This document shows positions 1 to 7,994 of a DNA stretch of 64,000 nt, one piece after another. Position numbers and translations under genes: made by a program. The notes beneath the pieces were generated by a model. That model had not been told where the DNA came from and ran no database searches. It saw only the letters and a list, made by a program, of their open reading frames with translations. Origin of the DNA: JACVRW01 sp963803245 (lineage in GTDB: Bacteria > Actinomycetota > Thermoleophilia > Solirubrobacterales > Thermoleophilaceae); assembly GCA_963803245.1 (NCBI GenBank), contig CAWDLI010000004.1, positions 62,001 through 126,000 of the forward strand, read 5' to 3'. How positions within the stretch are numbered: position 1 is the first letter of the stretch; each line of letters opens with the position of its first letter.

Positions 1-127
1 AGATCGAGAAGAGATGTCCGCCCGAGAGCGTGAAGAGCTTGGTCACGCCGTGCGCCTTCAGGCGCTTCGCCACCAGGCGGCCCCCGTGGAGACCTACGCG
101 CTGCTCCGTCTGGGCCTCGGTGGACAC
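1..127 (-). CDS. ThDP-dependent enzyme (acetolactate synthase-like), 5' fragment
   Basis: Only the first 42 codons lie in the window; the gene runs off the left edge. From a GTG at 125-127 the minus strand encodes a segment containing GRLVAKRLKAHGV and LFTLSGGHLFSI. This is the typical N-terminus of thiamine-diphosphate enzymes of the acetolactate synthase family, where the G-G-H stretch begins the pyrimidine-binding domain. An in-frame TAG lies just upstream of the GTG and there is no other start between them, so the start is well bounded. It is divergent from the hydrolase gene, with starts about 37 bp apart, so the two promoters share this gap. Whether it is true anabolic acetolactate synthase or a relative such as oxalyl-CoA decarboxylase cannot be told from the fragment. 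Confidence 0.7.
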   Translation of the reverse strand, partial: MSTEAQTEQRVGLHGGRLVAKRLKAHGVTKLFTLSGGHLFSI

Positions 128-164
128 GGGCGCGAGGCTATCCGATTGCTATATGTGCGGACCC

Positions 165-1052
165 ATGAGCCATCCACTGGACGGAGACTTCGAGGGCACG
201 TTCCCGTACTCCGCCGGCTTCGTCCAGTCGAACTCCACGCGTCTTCACTACGTCGACGAGGGACCGGAGGACGCCGCGCCGGTGCTGCTCGTCCACGGCA
301 ACCCCACGTGGAGCTACCTCTGGCGCCACCAGCTGCGCGACCTTCCCGCGGCCGGGCATCGCTGCGTGGCCTTCGACCACATGGGATTCGGTCGCTCGGA
401 CAAGCCGCCGCACCTGTCGGCATACGCGTTGCGCAATCACATCGACAACGCGCTCGCCGTGGTCGACTCGCTCGACCTCCGCGACGTGGTGCTGGTGGTG
501 CACGACTGGGGCGGGCCGATCGGCCTCGGGGCGATGCTCGAGCGGGTGGATCGCCTGCGCGGCCTCGTGATCATGAACACGTGGGCCTGGGAGCTGCCCA
601 GCTTCCTGCCTCCCTTCGTGCGCGAGTTCCGGAACGAGGGCCTGGGCGAGATCCTCGCGCTCGGAGGGAACCTCTTCGTGGAGTCGATCCCCGGCGGGAT
701 GGCCAACCGCGACACGGACCCGCTGATGATGGCCGCCTACCGCGCCCCGTTCCCGGACTACTGGTCGCGGGTCGGGACGCTGGCATTCCAGCGCGACATC
801 CCGCTCACCGAGCGCGACCGCAGCGCCGGCCTGATCGCCTCGATCCACGAGCGGCTACAGGGCCTGGACGTGCCCGCTCTGCTCGTCTGGGGCATGCGCG
901 ACCGCGTGTTCCAGCCGATCTTCCTGGACCAGTGGCGCGAGCTCTTCCCGGACGCGACCTGCGTGGAGCTGGACGACGCCGGGCACTACCTCGTCGAGGA
1001 TCGCCCCGACGCGATCACCTCGGCTATCCAGGACTTCCTTCGGACCCTGTGA
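165..1052 (+). CDS. haloalkane dehalogenase-like alpha/beta hydrolase
   Basis: 295-residue alpha/beta hydrolase. The oxyanion motif HGNPTWSYLWR (from residue 44) and nucleophile elbow HDWGGP (nucleophile Asp114 followed by Trp115) are hallmarks of haloalkane dehalogenases, which hydrolyse C-halogen bonds; Trp115 would be one of the two halide-binding residues. The likely catalytic acid is Asp246 in GMRDRVF and the base is His274 in GHYLVEDRP. An ATG 12 bp upstream (153) is also in frame; I prefer 165 because the family's N-terminus starts close to this point. The 3' end overlaps the convergent GGDEF gene by 29 bp. Related epoxide hydrolases share the fold, but Asp-Trp after the nucleophile His favours dehalogenase. 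The natural substrate is unknown. Confidence 0.8.
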   Translation: MSHPLDGDFEGTFPYSAGFVQSNSTRLHYVDEGPEDAAPVLLVHGNPTWSYLWRHQLRDLPAAGHRCVAFDHMGFGRSDKPPHLSAYALRNHIDNALAVVDSLDLRDVVLVVHDWGGPIGLGAMLERVDRLRGLVIMNTWAWELPSFLPPFVREFRNEGLGEILALGGNLFVESIPGGMANRDTDPLMMAAYRAPFPDYWSRVGTLAFQRDIPLTERDRSAGLIASIHERLQGLDVPALLVWGMRDRVFQPIFLDQWRELFPDATCVELDDAGHYLVEDRPDAITSAIQDFLRTL

Positions 1053-2058
1053 TCCTGCCGCCCCAGCGGCGCCCCGCGCGCCGTGCCGCCACCTCCGCGC
1101 TGGCCTGCCGGGCACGCTGAAGCTCGGCGTCGGCCTCCGCGTGCAGCGCCCGAGGGTCGAGCGAACGCGCTTCGGCGAGCCCCATCGAGAGGGTGGCCTG
1201 CCCCGCGATCTGCACGCTCGCGGCCACCGCCTCGACCATGCGGCCGGCCACGAGCCGGGCATCGTTGATCCCCGTCTCGACGAGCACGAGCGCGAACTCG
1301 TCGCCACCGATCCGGAATCCCTGGTCCCCCGTCCGGCCGCCGCCGAGGATGCGGCCCACCTCGGCGAGCACGGCGTCTCCGCGCGAATGCCCGTGCCGGG
1401 TGTTCACCGCCCTGAATCCGTCGACGTCGAAGAGCGCAAGCGAGAGCAGTGAGCCGTAGCGCGCCGCGCGTGCCGTTTCGCGGATCAGCGCCTCGTCGTA
1501 GGCCCGCCGGTTGCCCAGCCCGGTGAGTGCGTCGCGGCGGCTCTCGTCGCGTACCGCGGCGAACTGCGTCGCGTTGGTCAGGTGCGCCGCGATAAGTCCG
1601 CTCAGCAGACCGAGTGTCTCCTCGTCTGCCGCGTCGAACGCGTCCGTGCTCGAGGCGTAGACCTCGAGCACGCCCACGGCCCGGCCGTCGGGATGCTCCA
1701 GCGGGACGCAGATCATCGCCACGGCGCCTAGCTGCAGGCAGAGCTCCGCGTCCACCCGCGGATCCGTGCGCGCGTCGTCGCAGCGCAGCAGCTGACCGGT
1801 GTCCATGCACAGCCCGGCGAGACTCTTGGAAGCATCGATGCGAAGGCCGAGGAATCCGGTCGCCGTTCCCGAGACGGCCCGGTAGACCAGCTCGTCGTCG
1901 TCGGCGATCTCGACCACTGCCGCGGTCGCATCGGTGATCTCCTTCGCCCGTTCCACCACACGCCGCATCACTTCCTCGACGTCCAGCCGGGAGCCCACGA
2001 TCTCCGTCTGGGTGTCCACGACCATCCGAAGGCGGTCTGCTTCCGAACGTTTGCTCAT
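1024..2058 (-). CDS. GAF-GGDEF diguanylate cyclase
   Basis: 344 residues. An N-terminal GAF-type sensor domain (about residues 15-165) precedes a GGDEF domain (about 175-320) with an intact signature, RIGGDEFALV near residue 251. An RTGD sits five residues before the signature and fits the inhibitory c-di-GMP-binding RxxD site, so product feedback is likely. Expected activity is condensation of two GTP to cyclic di-GMP in the cytoplasm, controlled by a ligand of the GAF domain. There is no membrane segment. The gene is transcribed in the same direction as the SpoIIE-type phosphatase upstream (gap about 50 bp), so the two signalling proteins may be co-expressed. No EAL phosphodiesterase is seen in the window. 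Confidence 0.88.
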   Translation of the reverse strand: MSKRSEADRLRMVVDTQTEIVGSRLDVEEVMRRVVERAKEITDATAAVVEIADDDELVYRAVSGTATGFLGLRIDASKSLAGLCMDTGQLLRCDDARTDPRVDAELCLQLGAVAMICVPLEHPDGRAVGVLEVYASSTDAFDAADEETLGLLSGLIAAHLTNATQFAAVRDESRRDALTGLGNRRAYDEALIRETARAARYGSLLSLALFDVDGFRAVNTRHGHSRGDAVLAEVGRILGGGRTGDQGFRIGGDEFALVLVETGINDARLVAGRMVEAVAASVQIAGQATLSMGLAEARSLDPRALHAEADAELQRARQASAEVAARRAGRRWGGRITGSEGSPG

Positions 2059-2111
2059 GCTTCCTTATCGGCCGCTTTGCCGAAGGATCAAGAGTGCGTG
2101 GGCAGCAGCGG

Positions 2112-4112
2112 CTAGCGAGCGGCTGCGCGGCGCGAGGCCGCCTCGATGCTCTCCACGTTGCGTGGGAGCACCTCCACGCGCCGGCGGTTGCCGAACACCA
2201 CGTGGAGCACCACTCCGCCGAAGCGGTCGGCCAGCGCCCGCGCCTCCTGCTCGGCCGCGTCCACCTCGTGCTCGGGCAGGCCGCAGGACTCGAGGAAGCG
2301 GCGGGCGATCGGGCCCTCGAGCTCACGCGCCGAGAGCTCGAGCTGCTCGGTGCGGAAGAGCCCGGCGGTCACGCCCGCCGTCGGCGAGATCACCACTGCT
2401 GCGATGTCGTCCGCGCTGACGCGCGCCTCGCTGGCGGCACGGGCGATCAGGTCCTTCGCGGTCGTGTCGGGTCCGAGCTCGTCGAGGAGCTCTGTGAGCC
2501 GCTCGCGGCCGAGCACGCCGTCCGCGGTGCGGGCCTCGATCAGGCCGTCGGTGAAGAGGCATGCGACCGAGCCCGGCACCAGCGGCACCGTGGTCTGGCG
2601 TAGGCCGGTGCGCTCGCCCACGCCGATCGGCGGGGACGAGCTGGCGGTGACCGGATCGTGCGGGTGAGGGCCGACCACGATCGGGGCCGGGTGTCCGGCC
2701 GTCGCGTAGGTGAGCGAGCCCGTCTCCGGATCGTGCACCGCGAGCAGCACGGTGGCGAAGTCGCCGCCAAGGTTCTCGTCGATCACGCGGCCCGCCACCT
2801 GCAGGGCCACTCGCGGCTCGAGCCCCGCCTCGAGGTAGGCCCGCAGCGTGTAGCGCATGAAGGCCGTGCGGGCGAGCGCGCCCCGGCCGTGGCCGGACAC
2901 GTCGCCGAGGATGAAGCCCACGCGGCCGCCGGAGAGCGGTAGGGCGTCGTAGAAGTCCCCACCGGCTCCCGGGCCGTCAGCCGGGCGGTAGGCGACCGAC
3001 GTGCGGAGTGCGCCGAGGCGCTCCGGCACCGGGGGCAGCAGCGCTGTCTGGAGAAGGCCGACCTCCTGGAGGAGATCGCGGCGCTGGCGCGCCAGGCGGC
3101 GCGCGCGCATGCTCGAGAAGAAGTAGCCCGCTCCGAGAAGCAGTGACAGCGCGGCCAGGGCGCCCAGCGCCACCTTCAGCGAATCCGGCACCACCTCGAC
3201 GATGTCGCGTACGGTCCGGACGATCGGAGCGCTGTCCTCGTTGCCCGTCCCGGCCTGGACGCCGCCGTCGCCGCCACGGTCGTTAGCCCCCACGCGCTCG
3301 AAGCCGCCCGAGCCGGCCGCGGGTGCGGGCTCCGCGGCTACCGCCGTGTCGTCACCGGCGGCGCCCACGGCGACCGCAACCGGGAGCCCGGTCGCACGGG
3401 CGAAGTTCACGGTCCGCCGCACGGCTGCCCGGCGGTCCTCCGCGATCTCCCCCTTCGGGGCTGGGCCGCTCTCAACCATGCGCTCGGGCGGAGTGCTGGT
3501 CCCGGCGCCCTCCTCCTGCACGGGCGTGGCGGGCGTGCTCGGAATCGCGGTGCCGGGCACGGTCGGGCTGCCGGCGATGTTGTTGGGATCGATCGGGAGC
3601 GGCTTCGAGTCGGGCGGAGGCGCTGCCGGAGACTCCATCGGCGGCTCCGGCGTGGTCACGGGGGGCGACTCGGGGGGAATCTCGCCCGGGTCGGGGTCGA
3701 CCACCGGCGGCTCGTCGGGCTGCTCGGCGGGGCCCTCGCCGTCGTCGGGCACGCCGCCTACCGGCGGCTCCTCGACGTCCGGCTCCTCACCCGGATCGGG
3801 CTCCGGCTGTGCGGGCTCAGGCTCCTCCGCTCCCGGCTCGACCGGCGGCGGCACCTCCACGACGGGCTCGATGGGAGGAGCGTCGCTCGGTCCCGCGGGA
3901 GGCAGGTCCTCGCTACCGAGAACCGGCTCCGGTGCCAGCGCCGGCACGCCGGCCGCGGGGGCGCCGTCACCGTTGGCCTGGGCACTGGCGAGCGGACCAT
4001 GCGCGCCGCCCGCCAGAAGGGTCGCCGCGATCCCGATGAAGAGCGCCATCGCCGCGACCCACGGGGCCAGCTGTGCCCGTGCACGGTCACGCAGCGGATG
4101 GAGGTTGCGCAT
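2112..4112 (-). CDS. membrane-anchored SpoIIE/RsbU-type PP2C phosphatase
   Basis: 666 residues. A hydrophobic segment near residues 17-36 acts as signal anchor. It is followed by a long Pro/Glu/Ala-rich stretch (about 45-200), a further linker, and a second membrane helix (about 308-333). The cytoplasmic part is a SpoIIE-like PPM phosphatase with GGDFYDALPL, LGDVSGHGRGA and SADDIAAVVI-type metal-binding motifs. A C-terminal extension of about 130 residues is not part of the phosphatase core. The topology places the Pro-rich region outside the membrane, suggesting it senses the envelope and signals through dephosphorylation, typically of an anti-anti-sigma factor. No RsbV/RsbW partner is present nearby. 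The GGDEF gene follows downstream on the same strand. Confidence 0.85.
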   Translation of the reverse strand: MRNLHPLRDRARAQLAPWVAAMALFIGIAATLLAGGAHGPLASAQANGDGAPAAGVPALAPEPVLGSEDLPPAGPSDAPPIEPVVEVPPPVEPGAEEPEPAQPEPDPGEEPDVEEPPVGGVPDDGEGPAEQPDEPPVVDPDPGEIPPESPPVTTPEPPMESPAAPPPDSKPLPIDPNNIAGSPTVPGTAIPSTPATPVQEEGAGTSTPPERMVESGPAPKGEIAEDRRAAVRRTVNFARATGLPVAVAVGAAGDDTAVAAEPAPAAGSGGFERVGANDRGGDGGVQAGTGNEDSAPIVRTVRDIVEVVPDSLKVALGALAALSLLLGAGYFFSSMRARRLARQRRDLLQEVGLLQTALLPPVPERLGALRTSVAYRPADGPGAGGDFYDALPLSGGRVGFILGDVSGHGRGALARTAFMRYTLRAYLEAGLEPRVALQVAGRVIDENLGGDFATVLLAVHDPETGSLTYATAGHPAPIVVGPHPHDPVTASSSPPIGVGERTGLRQTTVPLVPGSVACLFTDGLIEARTADGVLGRERLTELLDELGPDTTAKDLIARAASEARVSADDIAAVVISPTAGVTAGLFRTEQLELSARELEGPIARRFLESCGLPEHEVDAAEQEARALADRFGGVVLHVVFGNRRRVEVLPRNVESIEAASRRAAAR

Positions 4113-4525
4113 GTGAATCTCGTCGGTCTTTCAGACGCCCGCGACAAGCGGGGGTGTAGAGGCCGTAGGACGTTCGTCTACAGGGGTACTAATGGGTGAT
4201 GGGACGGGGCTCGGGACCGGGTTCTCGGGACCGCGCCAGAGCAGCACGCGGGCGGCCTCCCTCGTGAGGACCACATGTCCAGTATCTCGCGTTGCTCGCT
4301 GAGCGCCAGCAGAAATATTTCCGGCGTCCCCGAACCGAGACGGCGCCGAAGGCATGAACGACCATGAGTTGCCAGGCCCCAGCCGCCGATGGGACCTGCC
4401 CGGAAGAGAGGGCATAGCACGATTCTCTCCCATAACGCCCGGTTTCGGAGCCGGTTTCCGGCCCAGATAGCGGGGTACCCGTCGGTGCGCACCCGGCCAG
4501 CCGGCTGCTTCCGCGCTACCTACCG
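4113..4525. other. 413-bp intergenic stretch upstream of the phosphatase gene
   Basis: No convincing gene is seen here. The short open frames on both strands have no recognisable domain and odd composition. The stretch must hold the promoter of the phosphatase gene (minus strand). Near its right end it contains one copy of the dispersed palindromic element (4481-4514). A frame on the minus strand ending at 4131 could encode a peptide of about 48 residues, but nothing supports it beyond being open. Confidence 0.6.
4481..4514 (-). repeat. dispersed palindromic element, copy A
   Basis: Element read as GCGGAAGC on the minus strand, followed by GCCGGCTGGCC and GGTGCGCACCGA. It lies 11 bp beyond the stop codon of the DUF4235 gene. 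The stem has one mismatch compared with the other copies. Orientation relative to the gene is opposite to that in most loci. Confidence 0.85.
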
Positions 4526-4804
4526 CTATTCAGGCTCCGGGCGCTCCTCACCGGGCCAGGTGCCGGTGGTGCGGGCGAAGGCCTGGCGGGTGTAGTGGTC
4601 GGCCACGGCCTTGATGCCGCGGAAGATGGCGCCCTGCAGAGCGGCAGCGACGATCAGCTTGGCCCAGGGCACGTCGCGATGCTTGCTCTCGGGCGGCTCG
4701 TCCTCGTCGATAAGGCCCCAGATCTGGTCGAAGAGCTTGCGTGACAGGGCGCCTGCCGCAAGGCCGCCGACGAGGCTGACTGGGATGAAGAGGAGCTTGG
4801 CCAT
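4526..4804 (-). CDS. DUF4235 family small membrane protein
   Basis: 92 residues from the ATG at 4802-4804 (MAKLLFIPVSLVGG). A longer frame exists, but the upstream part has no family character. It has an N-terminal hydrophobic helix with glycines (about residues 4-22) and a second weaker one (about 47-66, AKLIVAAALQGAIFRG), separated by an acidic loop. This is the pattern of DUF4235 proteins, small actinobacterial membrane proteins of unknown function. It lies between the intergenic region and a tRNA gene. A palindromic repeat follows its stop codon. Confidence 0.7.
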   Translation of the reverse strand: MAKLLFIPVSLVGGLAAGALSRKLFDQIWGLIDEDEPPESKHRDVPWAKLIVAAALQGAIFRGIKAVADHYTRQAFARTTGTWPGEERPEPE

Positions 4805-4880
4805 GCTTGCGCTAGAGCGCTGTATACCGGGGTGCCCGCCGGGATGCGGCCTCAAACCGCCGGCCGTGCCGCACCACCGA

Positions 4881-4954
4881 TGCCCGGGGTGGGATTCGAA
4901 CCCACACGTGAGCCGGGTTTAAGCCGGCCGCCTCTACCATTGGGCTACCCGGGC
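4881..4954 (-). tRNA. tRNA with anticodon UAA (Leu codon UUA), short variable region
   Basis: Full cloverleaf on the minus strand: 7-bp acceptor GCCCGGG/CCCGGGC, a 3-bp D stem GCC/GGC with G-G in the loop, anticodon stem GCCGG/CCGGC with loop CTTAAAC, and T arm GTGGG-TTCGAAT-CCCAC. The discriminator is A and no CCA is encoded. The anticodon is UAA (complement of 4919-4921), which reads the rare codon UUA. The variable region is only six nucleotides (TCACGT). Normal bacterial tRNA-Leu has a long variable arm, so this is a class I body with a leucine anticodon. The amino acid actually charged is therefore uncertain. Confidence 0.8.
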
Positions 4955-5013
4955 GCGGACAAGTCTAAGACCGCTCTCAGAACCGCTTCTGGCGCAACTT
5001 TGGCACTGCTACG

Positions 5014-6585
5014 GTGTCTTTTGAGGCGGGGGTATACGTAGCCTCCTGCACCTTGGAAGCCTCAGCTCTACAACACACGGCACGGCTGCCTGCGCTCGCA
5101 GGGCGCTCGCCGCTCCTGCGGATCCAGACCGACGAGAAGCTCGTCGCTCTCATCCGCCGTGGCCACCATGGCGCCTTCGAGGCGCTGGTGCAGCGCTACC
5201 AGCCGCGGCTGCTCGCCTTCTGCCGCCACATGCTGGCCTCGCGCGAGGATGCCGAGGACGTGCTTCAGGAGGTCTTCGCGGCGGCCTTCAACGCCATCTG
5301 CGCCGATGACCGGCCGATCAACGCGCGCCCCTGGCTCTACCGGATCGCGCGCAACCGCTGCCTGAACCATCTGCGCCGCCCGCAGCACGCCGGCCAGGAC
5401 TCGATGGACGTGTTCGAGCGAGAAGGCGGGACCACCACCGCGGACACGGTTCACCAGCGCGAGGAGTTCCGCCAGATCGTGTCCGACGTGCAGGAGCTTC
5501 CGGAGACGCAGCGCACCGCGCTGCTCCTGCGGGAGATCGACGCGCTCACGTACGAGCAGATCGCCGAGGCGATGGACACGACCGTCCCCAGCGTCAAGTC
5601 GCTGCTCGTGCGGGCGCGCGTGGCGCTCGCCGAGGCCGCCGAGGCGCGGCTGCTCACATGCGACGAGGTGCGGCTCGAGCTCGGCACCGTCGCCGAGGGG
5701 ATCGCCCGCACGACGGCGCCGATCCGGCGGCACCTCAAGACCTGCGAGCGCTGCCGGACGTTCAAGTCGGAGCTGCGGCGCACATCCAAGGCCCTGGCCG
5801 CGATCTACCCGATCGGGCCGCTCCTGATCTTCAAGAAGCTGTGGATCGCCAAGCTCGGCTTCGGCGGGGCGGCGAGCGCCGCCGTGTCCTCGTCCGGTGG
5901 CGGCGCTGCCGCCGGCGGCGTGGCCGGCGCGGCTGCCGGCGCGGCGGGCGGCATCACGGCCGGCGGCGCGATGTCCGCCGGCGTGTCCACGCTCGCCACC
6001 AAGGCAGCCGCCGGCATGGCCGCCGCGGTGATCGTGACCGCCGGCGCCGTCGAGGTGAAGCACGTAGGCGACCGCCAGGCCACACCGCCCGCACAGGTGG
6101 CCCTGGCTCAGCCGGCCGTGGCACCTGCCACCGCCGCGCCCGCCGTCGCCACGCCGGAGCCGAAGGTGGCGCCCGATACCACGCGCAAGAAGATGACTGC
6201 TCGCGCCGTCACCGACATCAAGCCGGCGGAGCCCGCGCTGCCGGCCACCACGACGCCCGAGGATCCGGCAGCGATCGCTCCCGAGGACGCTCCGGTGCAG
6301 GAGGACGGATCCACCGTCGTGCTTCCGCCGCGCGACGAGGAGGTGCTCACGCAGCCGGGCATGCCGCCGGTAGAGCCCGCCCCACCGACGACGGAGCAGC
6401 CGCCGGCCACGCCGGCTCCGCAGCCGCCCGCGACCGCGCCGACCACACCTCCCGCGCCGCCGAGCGCCCAGACAACTCCGCCGGCACCGGCTCCAGCTCC
6501 CGACCCCGGGACCTCAGTGCCCGAGGTCCCGGCTCCGCCGGCCGCCACCGTCGCGCCGGCCGCCGCGGACGCGCCGGCCGCCTGA
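5014..6585 (+). CDS. ECF sigma factor fused to zinc-finger anti-sigma-like membrane tail
   Basis: 523 residues. Sigma region 2 spans about residues 40-122 (EALVQRYQPRLLAFCRHML, then DAEDVLQEVF) and region 4 about 155-208 (LREIDALTYEQIAEAM). Then comes an HxxxCxxC motif (His240, Cys244, Cys247), the signature of zinc-containing anti-sigma domains. A Gly/Ala-rich stretch and one membrane helix (about 331-347) follow, then about 170 residues of Pro/Ala-rich sequence that would lie outside the cell. The architecture suggests a sigma factor tethered to the membrane by its own built-in inhibitor. The annotated GTG start is 60 bp beyond the tRNA gene; an in-frame TTG at 5053 is an equally good start, as homologous sequence begins later. 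No separate anti-sigma gene is adjacent. Confidence 0.85.
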   Translation: MSFEAGVYVASCTLEASALQHTARLPALAGRSPLLRIQTDEKLVALIRRGHHGAFEALVQRYQPRLLAFCRHMLASREDAEDVLQEVFAAAFNAICADDRPINARPWLYRIARNRCLNHLRRPQHAGQDSMDVFEREGGTTTADTVHQREEFRQIVSDVQELPETQRTALLLREIDALTYEQIAEAMDTTVPSVKSLLVRARVALAEAAEARLLTCDEVRLELGTVAEGIARTTAPIRRHLKTCERCRTFKSELRRTSKALAAIYPIGPLLIFKKLWIAKLGFGGAASAAVSSSGGGAAAGGVAGAAAGAAGGITAGGAMSAGVSTLATKAAAGMAAAVIVTAGAVEVKHVGDRQATPPAQVALAQPAVAPATAAPAVATPEPKVAPDTTRKKMTARAVTDIKPAEPALPATTTPEDPAAIAPEDAPVQEDGSTVVLPPRDEEVLTQPGMPPVEPAPPTTEQPPATPAPQPPATAPTTPPAPPSAQTTPPAPAPAPDPGTSVPEVPAPPAATVAPAAADAPAA

Positions 6586-6612
6586 TTCTGGTCGACTAGG
6601 CTGCCGCGCGCG

Positions 6613-6942
6613 GTGGCCACCTTCGACCAGTTCCTCGAGATCGACATGCGCGTCGGCCGCGTGACCGCGGTCGAGGACTTCCCCGAGGCGCGCAAGCCGG
6701 CGTGGAAACTGACGATCGACTTCGGCCCCGAGATCGGGGCGCGGCGCTCCTCGGCCCAGATCCGCAACTACTCGAGCGACGAGCTTGAAGGGCGCCTGGT
6801 GGTGGCCGTGGTGAACTTCCCGCCGCGCCAGATCGGGCCGTTCATGTCCGAGGTGCTCGTGCTGGGCGCCCCCGACGAGCAGGGCAACGTGATCCTGCTG
6901 CGACCCAGCGCGGACGTCCCGCCGGGGGCTCGGATCTCCTAG
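6613..6942 (+). CDS. csaA: CsaA-like tRNA-binding domain protein
   Basis: 109 residues, one tRNA-binding (OB-fold) domain as in the secretion chaperone CsaA and the C-terminus of MetRS. Recognisable positions are FLEIDMRVGRV at the start, the NYSSDEL-type segment, VVAVVNFPPRQIG in the middle and a C-terminal segment beginning with PSADVPPG. Length equals that of known CsaA proteins (about 110 residues). The GTG start at 6613 begins 28 bp after the sigma gene's stop, so it may be co-transcribed. CsaA binds peptides and is thought to help export. It converges on the R2-like gene, with 5 bp between the two ends. Confidence 0.88.
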   Translation: MATFDQFLEIDMRVGRVTAVEDFPEARKPAWKLTIDFGPEIGARRSSAQIRNYSSDELEGRLVVAVVNFPPRQIGPFMSEVLVLGAPDEQGNVILLRPSADVPPGARIS

Positions 6943-6947
6943 ACGAC

Positions 6948-7871
6948 CTAGGCGGTCGCCGGGGCCAGCCCGATGACCTTCAGGCGGCGCTCCAGCGCCT
7001 TCATCGCAAAGGCCCGGGTCTCCTCGATCGTGTAGCCGAACACCTCGGGTTCGTTGTCCTCGTCGTACCAGGGCGGCGTGAGCACGCCGTCCGCGGCGGG
7101 GCCGCACTCGACGAGCGTGCGCTGGATGGCCTCGCGGTAACGCGTGTCCGCCTGCGCCATGTCGCGCAGGAAGCGCGCGCCGAACGCCACGTGGCGGTGC
7201 TCGTCCCGTGAGATGTTCGTGAACCCCTCGACGAAGCCGGGGAGCGTGCCCTGCTCCTCGTTGTACTCGATGATGAAGTGCTGCCCCGTCAGGGCGAGCA
7301 TCCCCTCGATGATCATGTGGTAGAGCGTGATCGCCTCCACGAGCACCTCGAGGTCCTCGGGCTTGCGAGCGAGGTGGTCCACACGACTCTTCAGGTGCTC
7401 GTCGAAGAGGACGTTGAACTGCGGGTTGAGGTGCTGGCTCGTCTCCGCCAGGCGGTCCTGGAGGTTGTCCGACTCGAGCACGCCGACCTCTTGGTAGAAG
7501 CGGTTGAAGAAACGCACGTGGCGCGCCTCGTCAGCGATCTGCGTGCAGAGGAAGATGCGCATCTCCTCCGTGGGCGCCGCCCGCATCATCGGGCCGAGCT
7601 CCTCGGCGACCTTCTGCTCGCCGATGAAGAACGAGCTGAGCCCGTACATGCGCTGGAAGCGCTCCTCCGGCGGGATGCGCTCATGCCAGTCGATGCGGTC
7701 CTGCGTGAAGTCGATGTCCTGGGTCGCCCACTGCTGGCGCTCCCAGAGGTTGTAGAGCTCGTTGTACCCGAGGAGGTTCACCTCGCCGCGGTCGGCGGAC
7801 TCCTGGAGGGCGGGGTCCGTGGTGGCCTGGTAGTCCGCGCGGTCGCTCCGCTGGATGACGGGGTCGGTCAA
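6948..7871 (-). CDS. R2-like ligand-binding oxidase / ribonucleotide reductase beta-type ferritin-fold protein
   Basis: 307 residues in the R2 di-metal ferritin fold. Candidate metal ligands follow the family spacing: Glu85 (FFIGEQ), Glu115 and His118 (DEARH), Glu189 (MIIEGM), Glu224 and His227 (DEHRH). There is no ribonucleotide reductase large subunit nearby, and the length is near 310. I therefore favour the R2-like ligand-binding oxidase group (Mn/Fe cofactor, long-chain fatty-acid ligand) over a true NrdB/NrdF. The start is a TTG at 7869-7871, supported by AGGAG seven bases upstream. A palindromic site identical over 15 bases to one before the tetR gene at 42 kb lies about 50 bp upstream, which suggests control by that regulator. 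Confidence 0.8.
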   Translation of the reverse strand: MTDPVIQRSDRADYQATTDPALQESADRGEVNLLGYNELYNLWERQQWATQDIDFTQDRIDWHERIPPEERFQRMYGLSSFFIGEQKVAEELGPMMRAAPTEEMRIFLCTQIADEARHVRFFNRFYQEVGVLESDNLQDRLAETSQHLNPQFNVLFDEHLKSRVDHLARKPEDLEVLVEAITLYHMIIEGMLALTGQHFIIEYNEEQGTLPGFVEGFTNISRDEHRHVAFGARFLRDMAQADTRYREAIQRTLVECGPAADGVLTPPWYDEDNEPEVFGYTIEETRAFAMKALERRLKVIGLAPATA

Positions 7872-7918
7872 GGCGTCTCTCCTCTCGTGCTCCCTGGTGG
7901 TGAGCGCAGCCTAGCGCA

Positions 7919-7934
7919 GGCTGGCTGGCCAGCC
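7919..7934. promoter_or_regulatory. candidate TetR operator upstream of R2-like oxidase gene
   Basis: Perfect 12-bp palindrome GGCTGGCCAGCC at 7923-7934, preceded by GGCT. The 15 bases at 7920-7934 are identical to 42034-42048, just upstream of the tetR-family gene. Position 50-65 bp before the TTG start suits a promoter operator. Confidence 0.5.
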
Positions 7935-7953
7935 AAAGTCTTGCGGCGCCGTT

Positions 7954-7990
7954 GCGGAAGCACCCGGCTGGCCGGGTGCGCACCGATGCC
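7954..7990 (+). repeat. dispersed palindromic element, copy B
   Basis: Begins GCGGAAGC and contains the stem GCACCCGGC/GCCGGGTGC with a 2-base loop, then GCACCGATGCC. It ends 4 bp from the stop codon of the minus-strand lipoprotein gene. Confidence 0.9.
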
Positions 7991-7994
7991 TTCC

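Noticed and set aside
4131..4492. Two overlapping minus-strand frames upstream of the phosphatase gene
   Set aside because: No domain, no ribosome-binding site, no consistent coding character.
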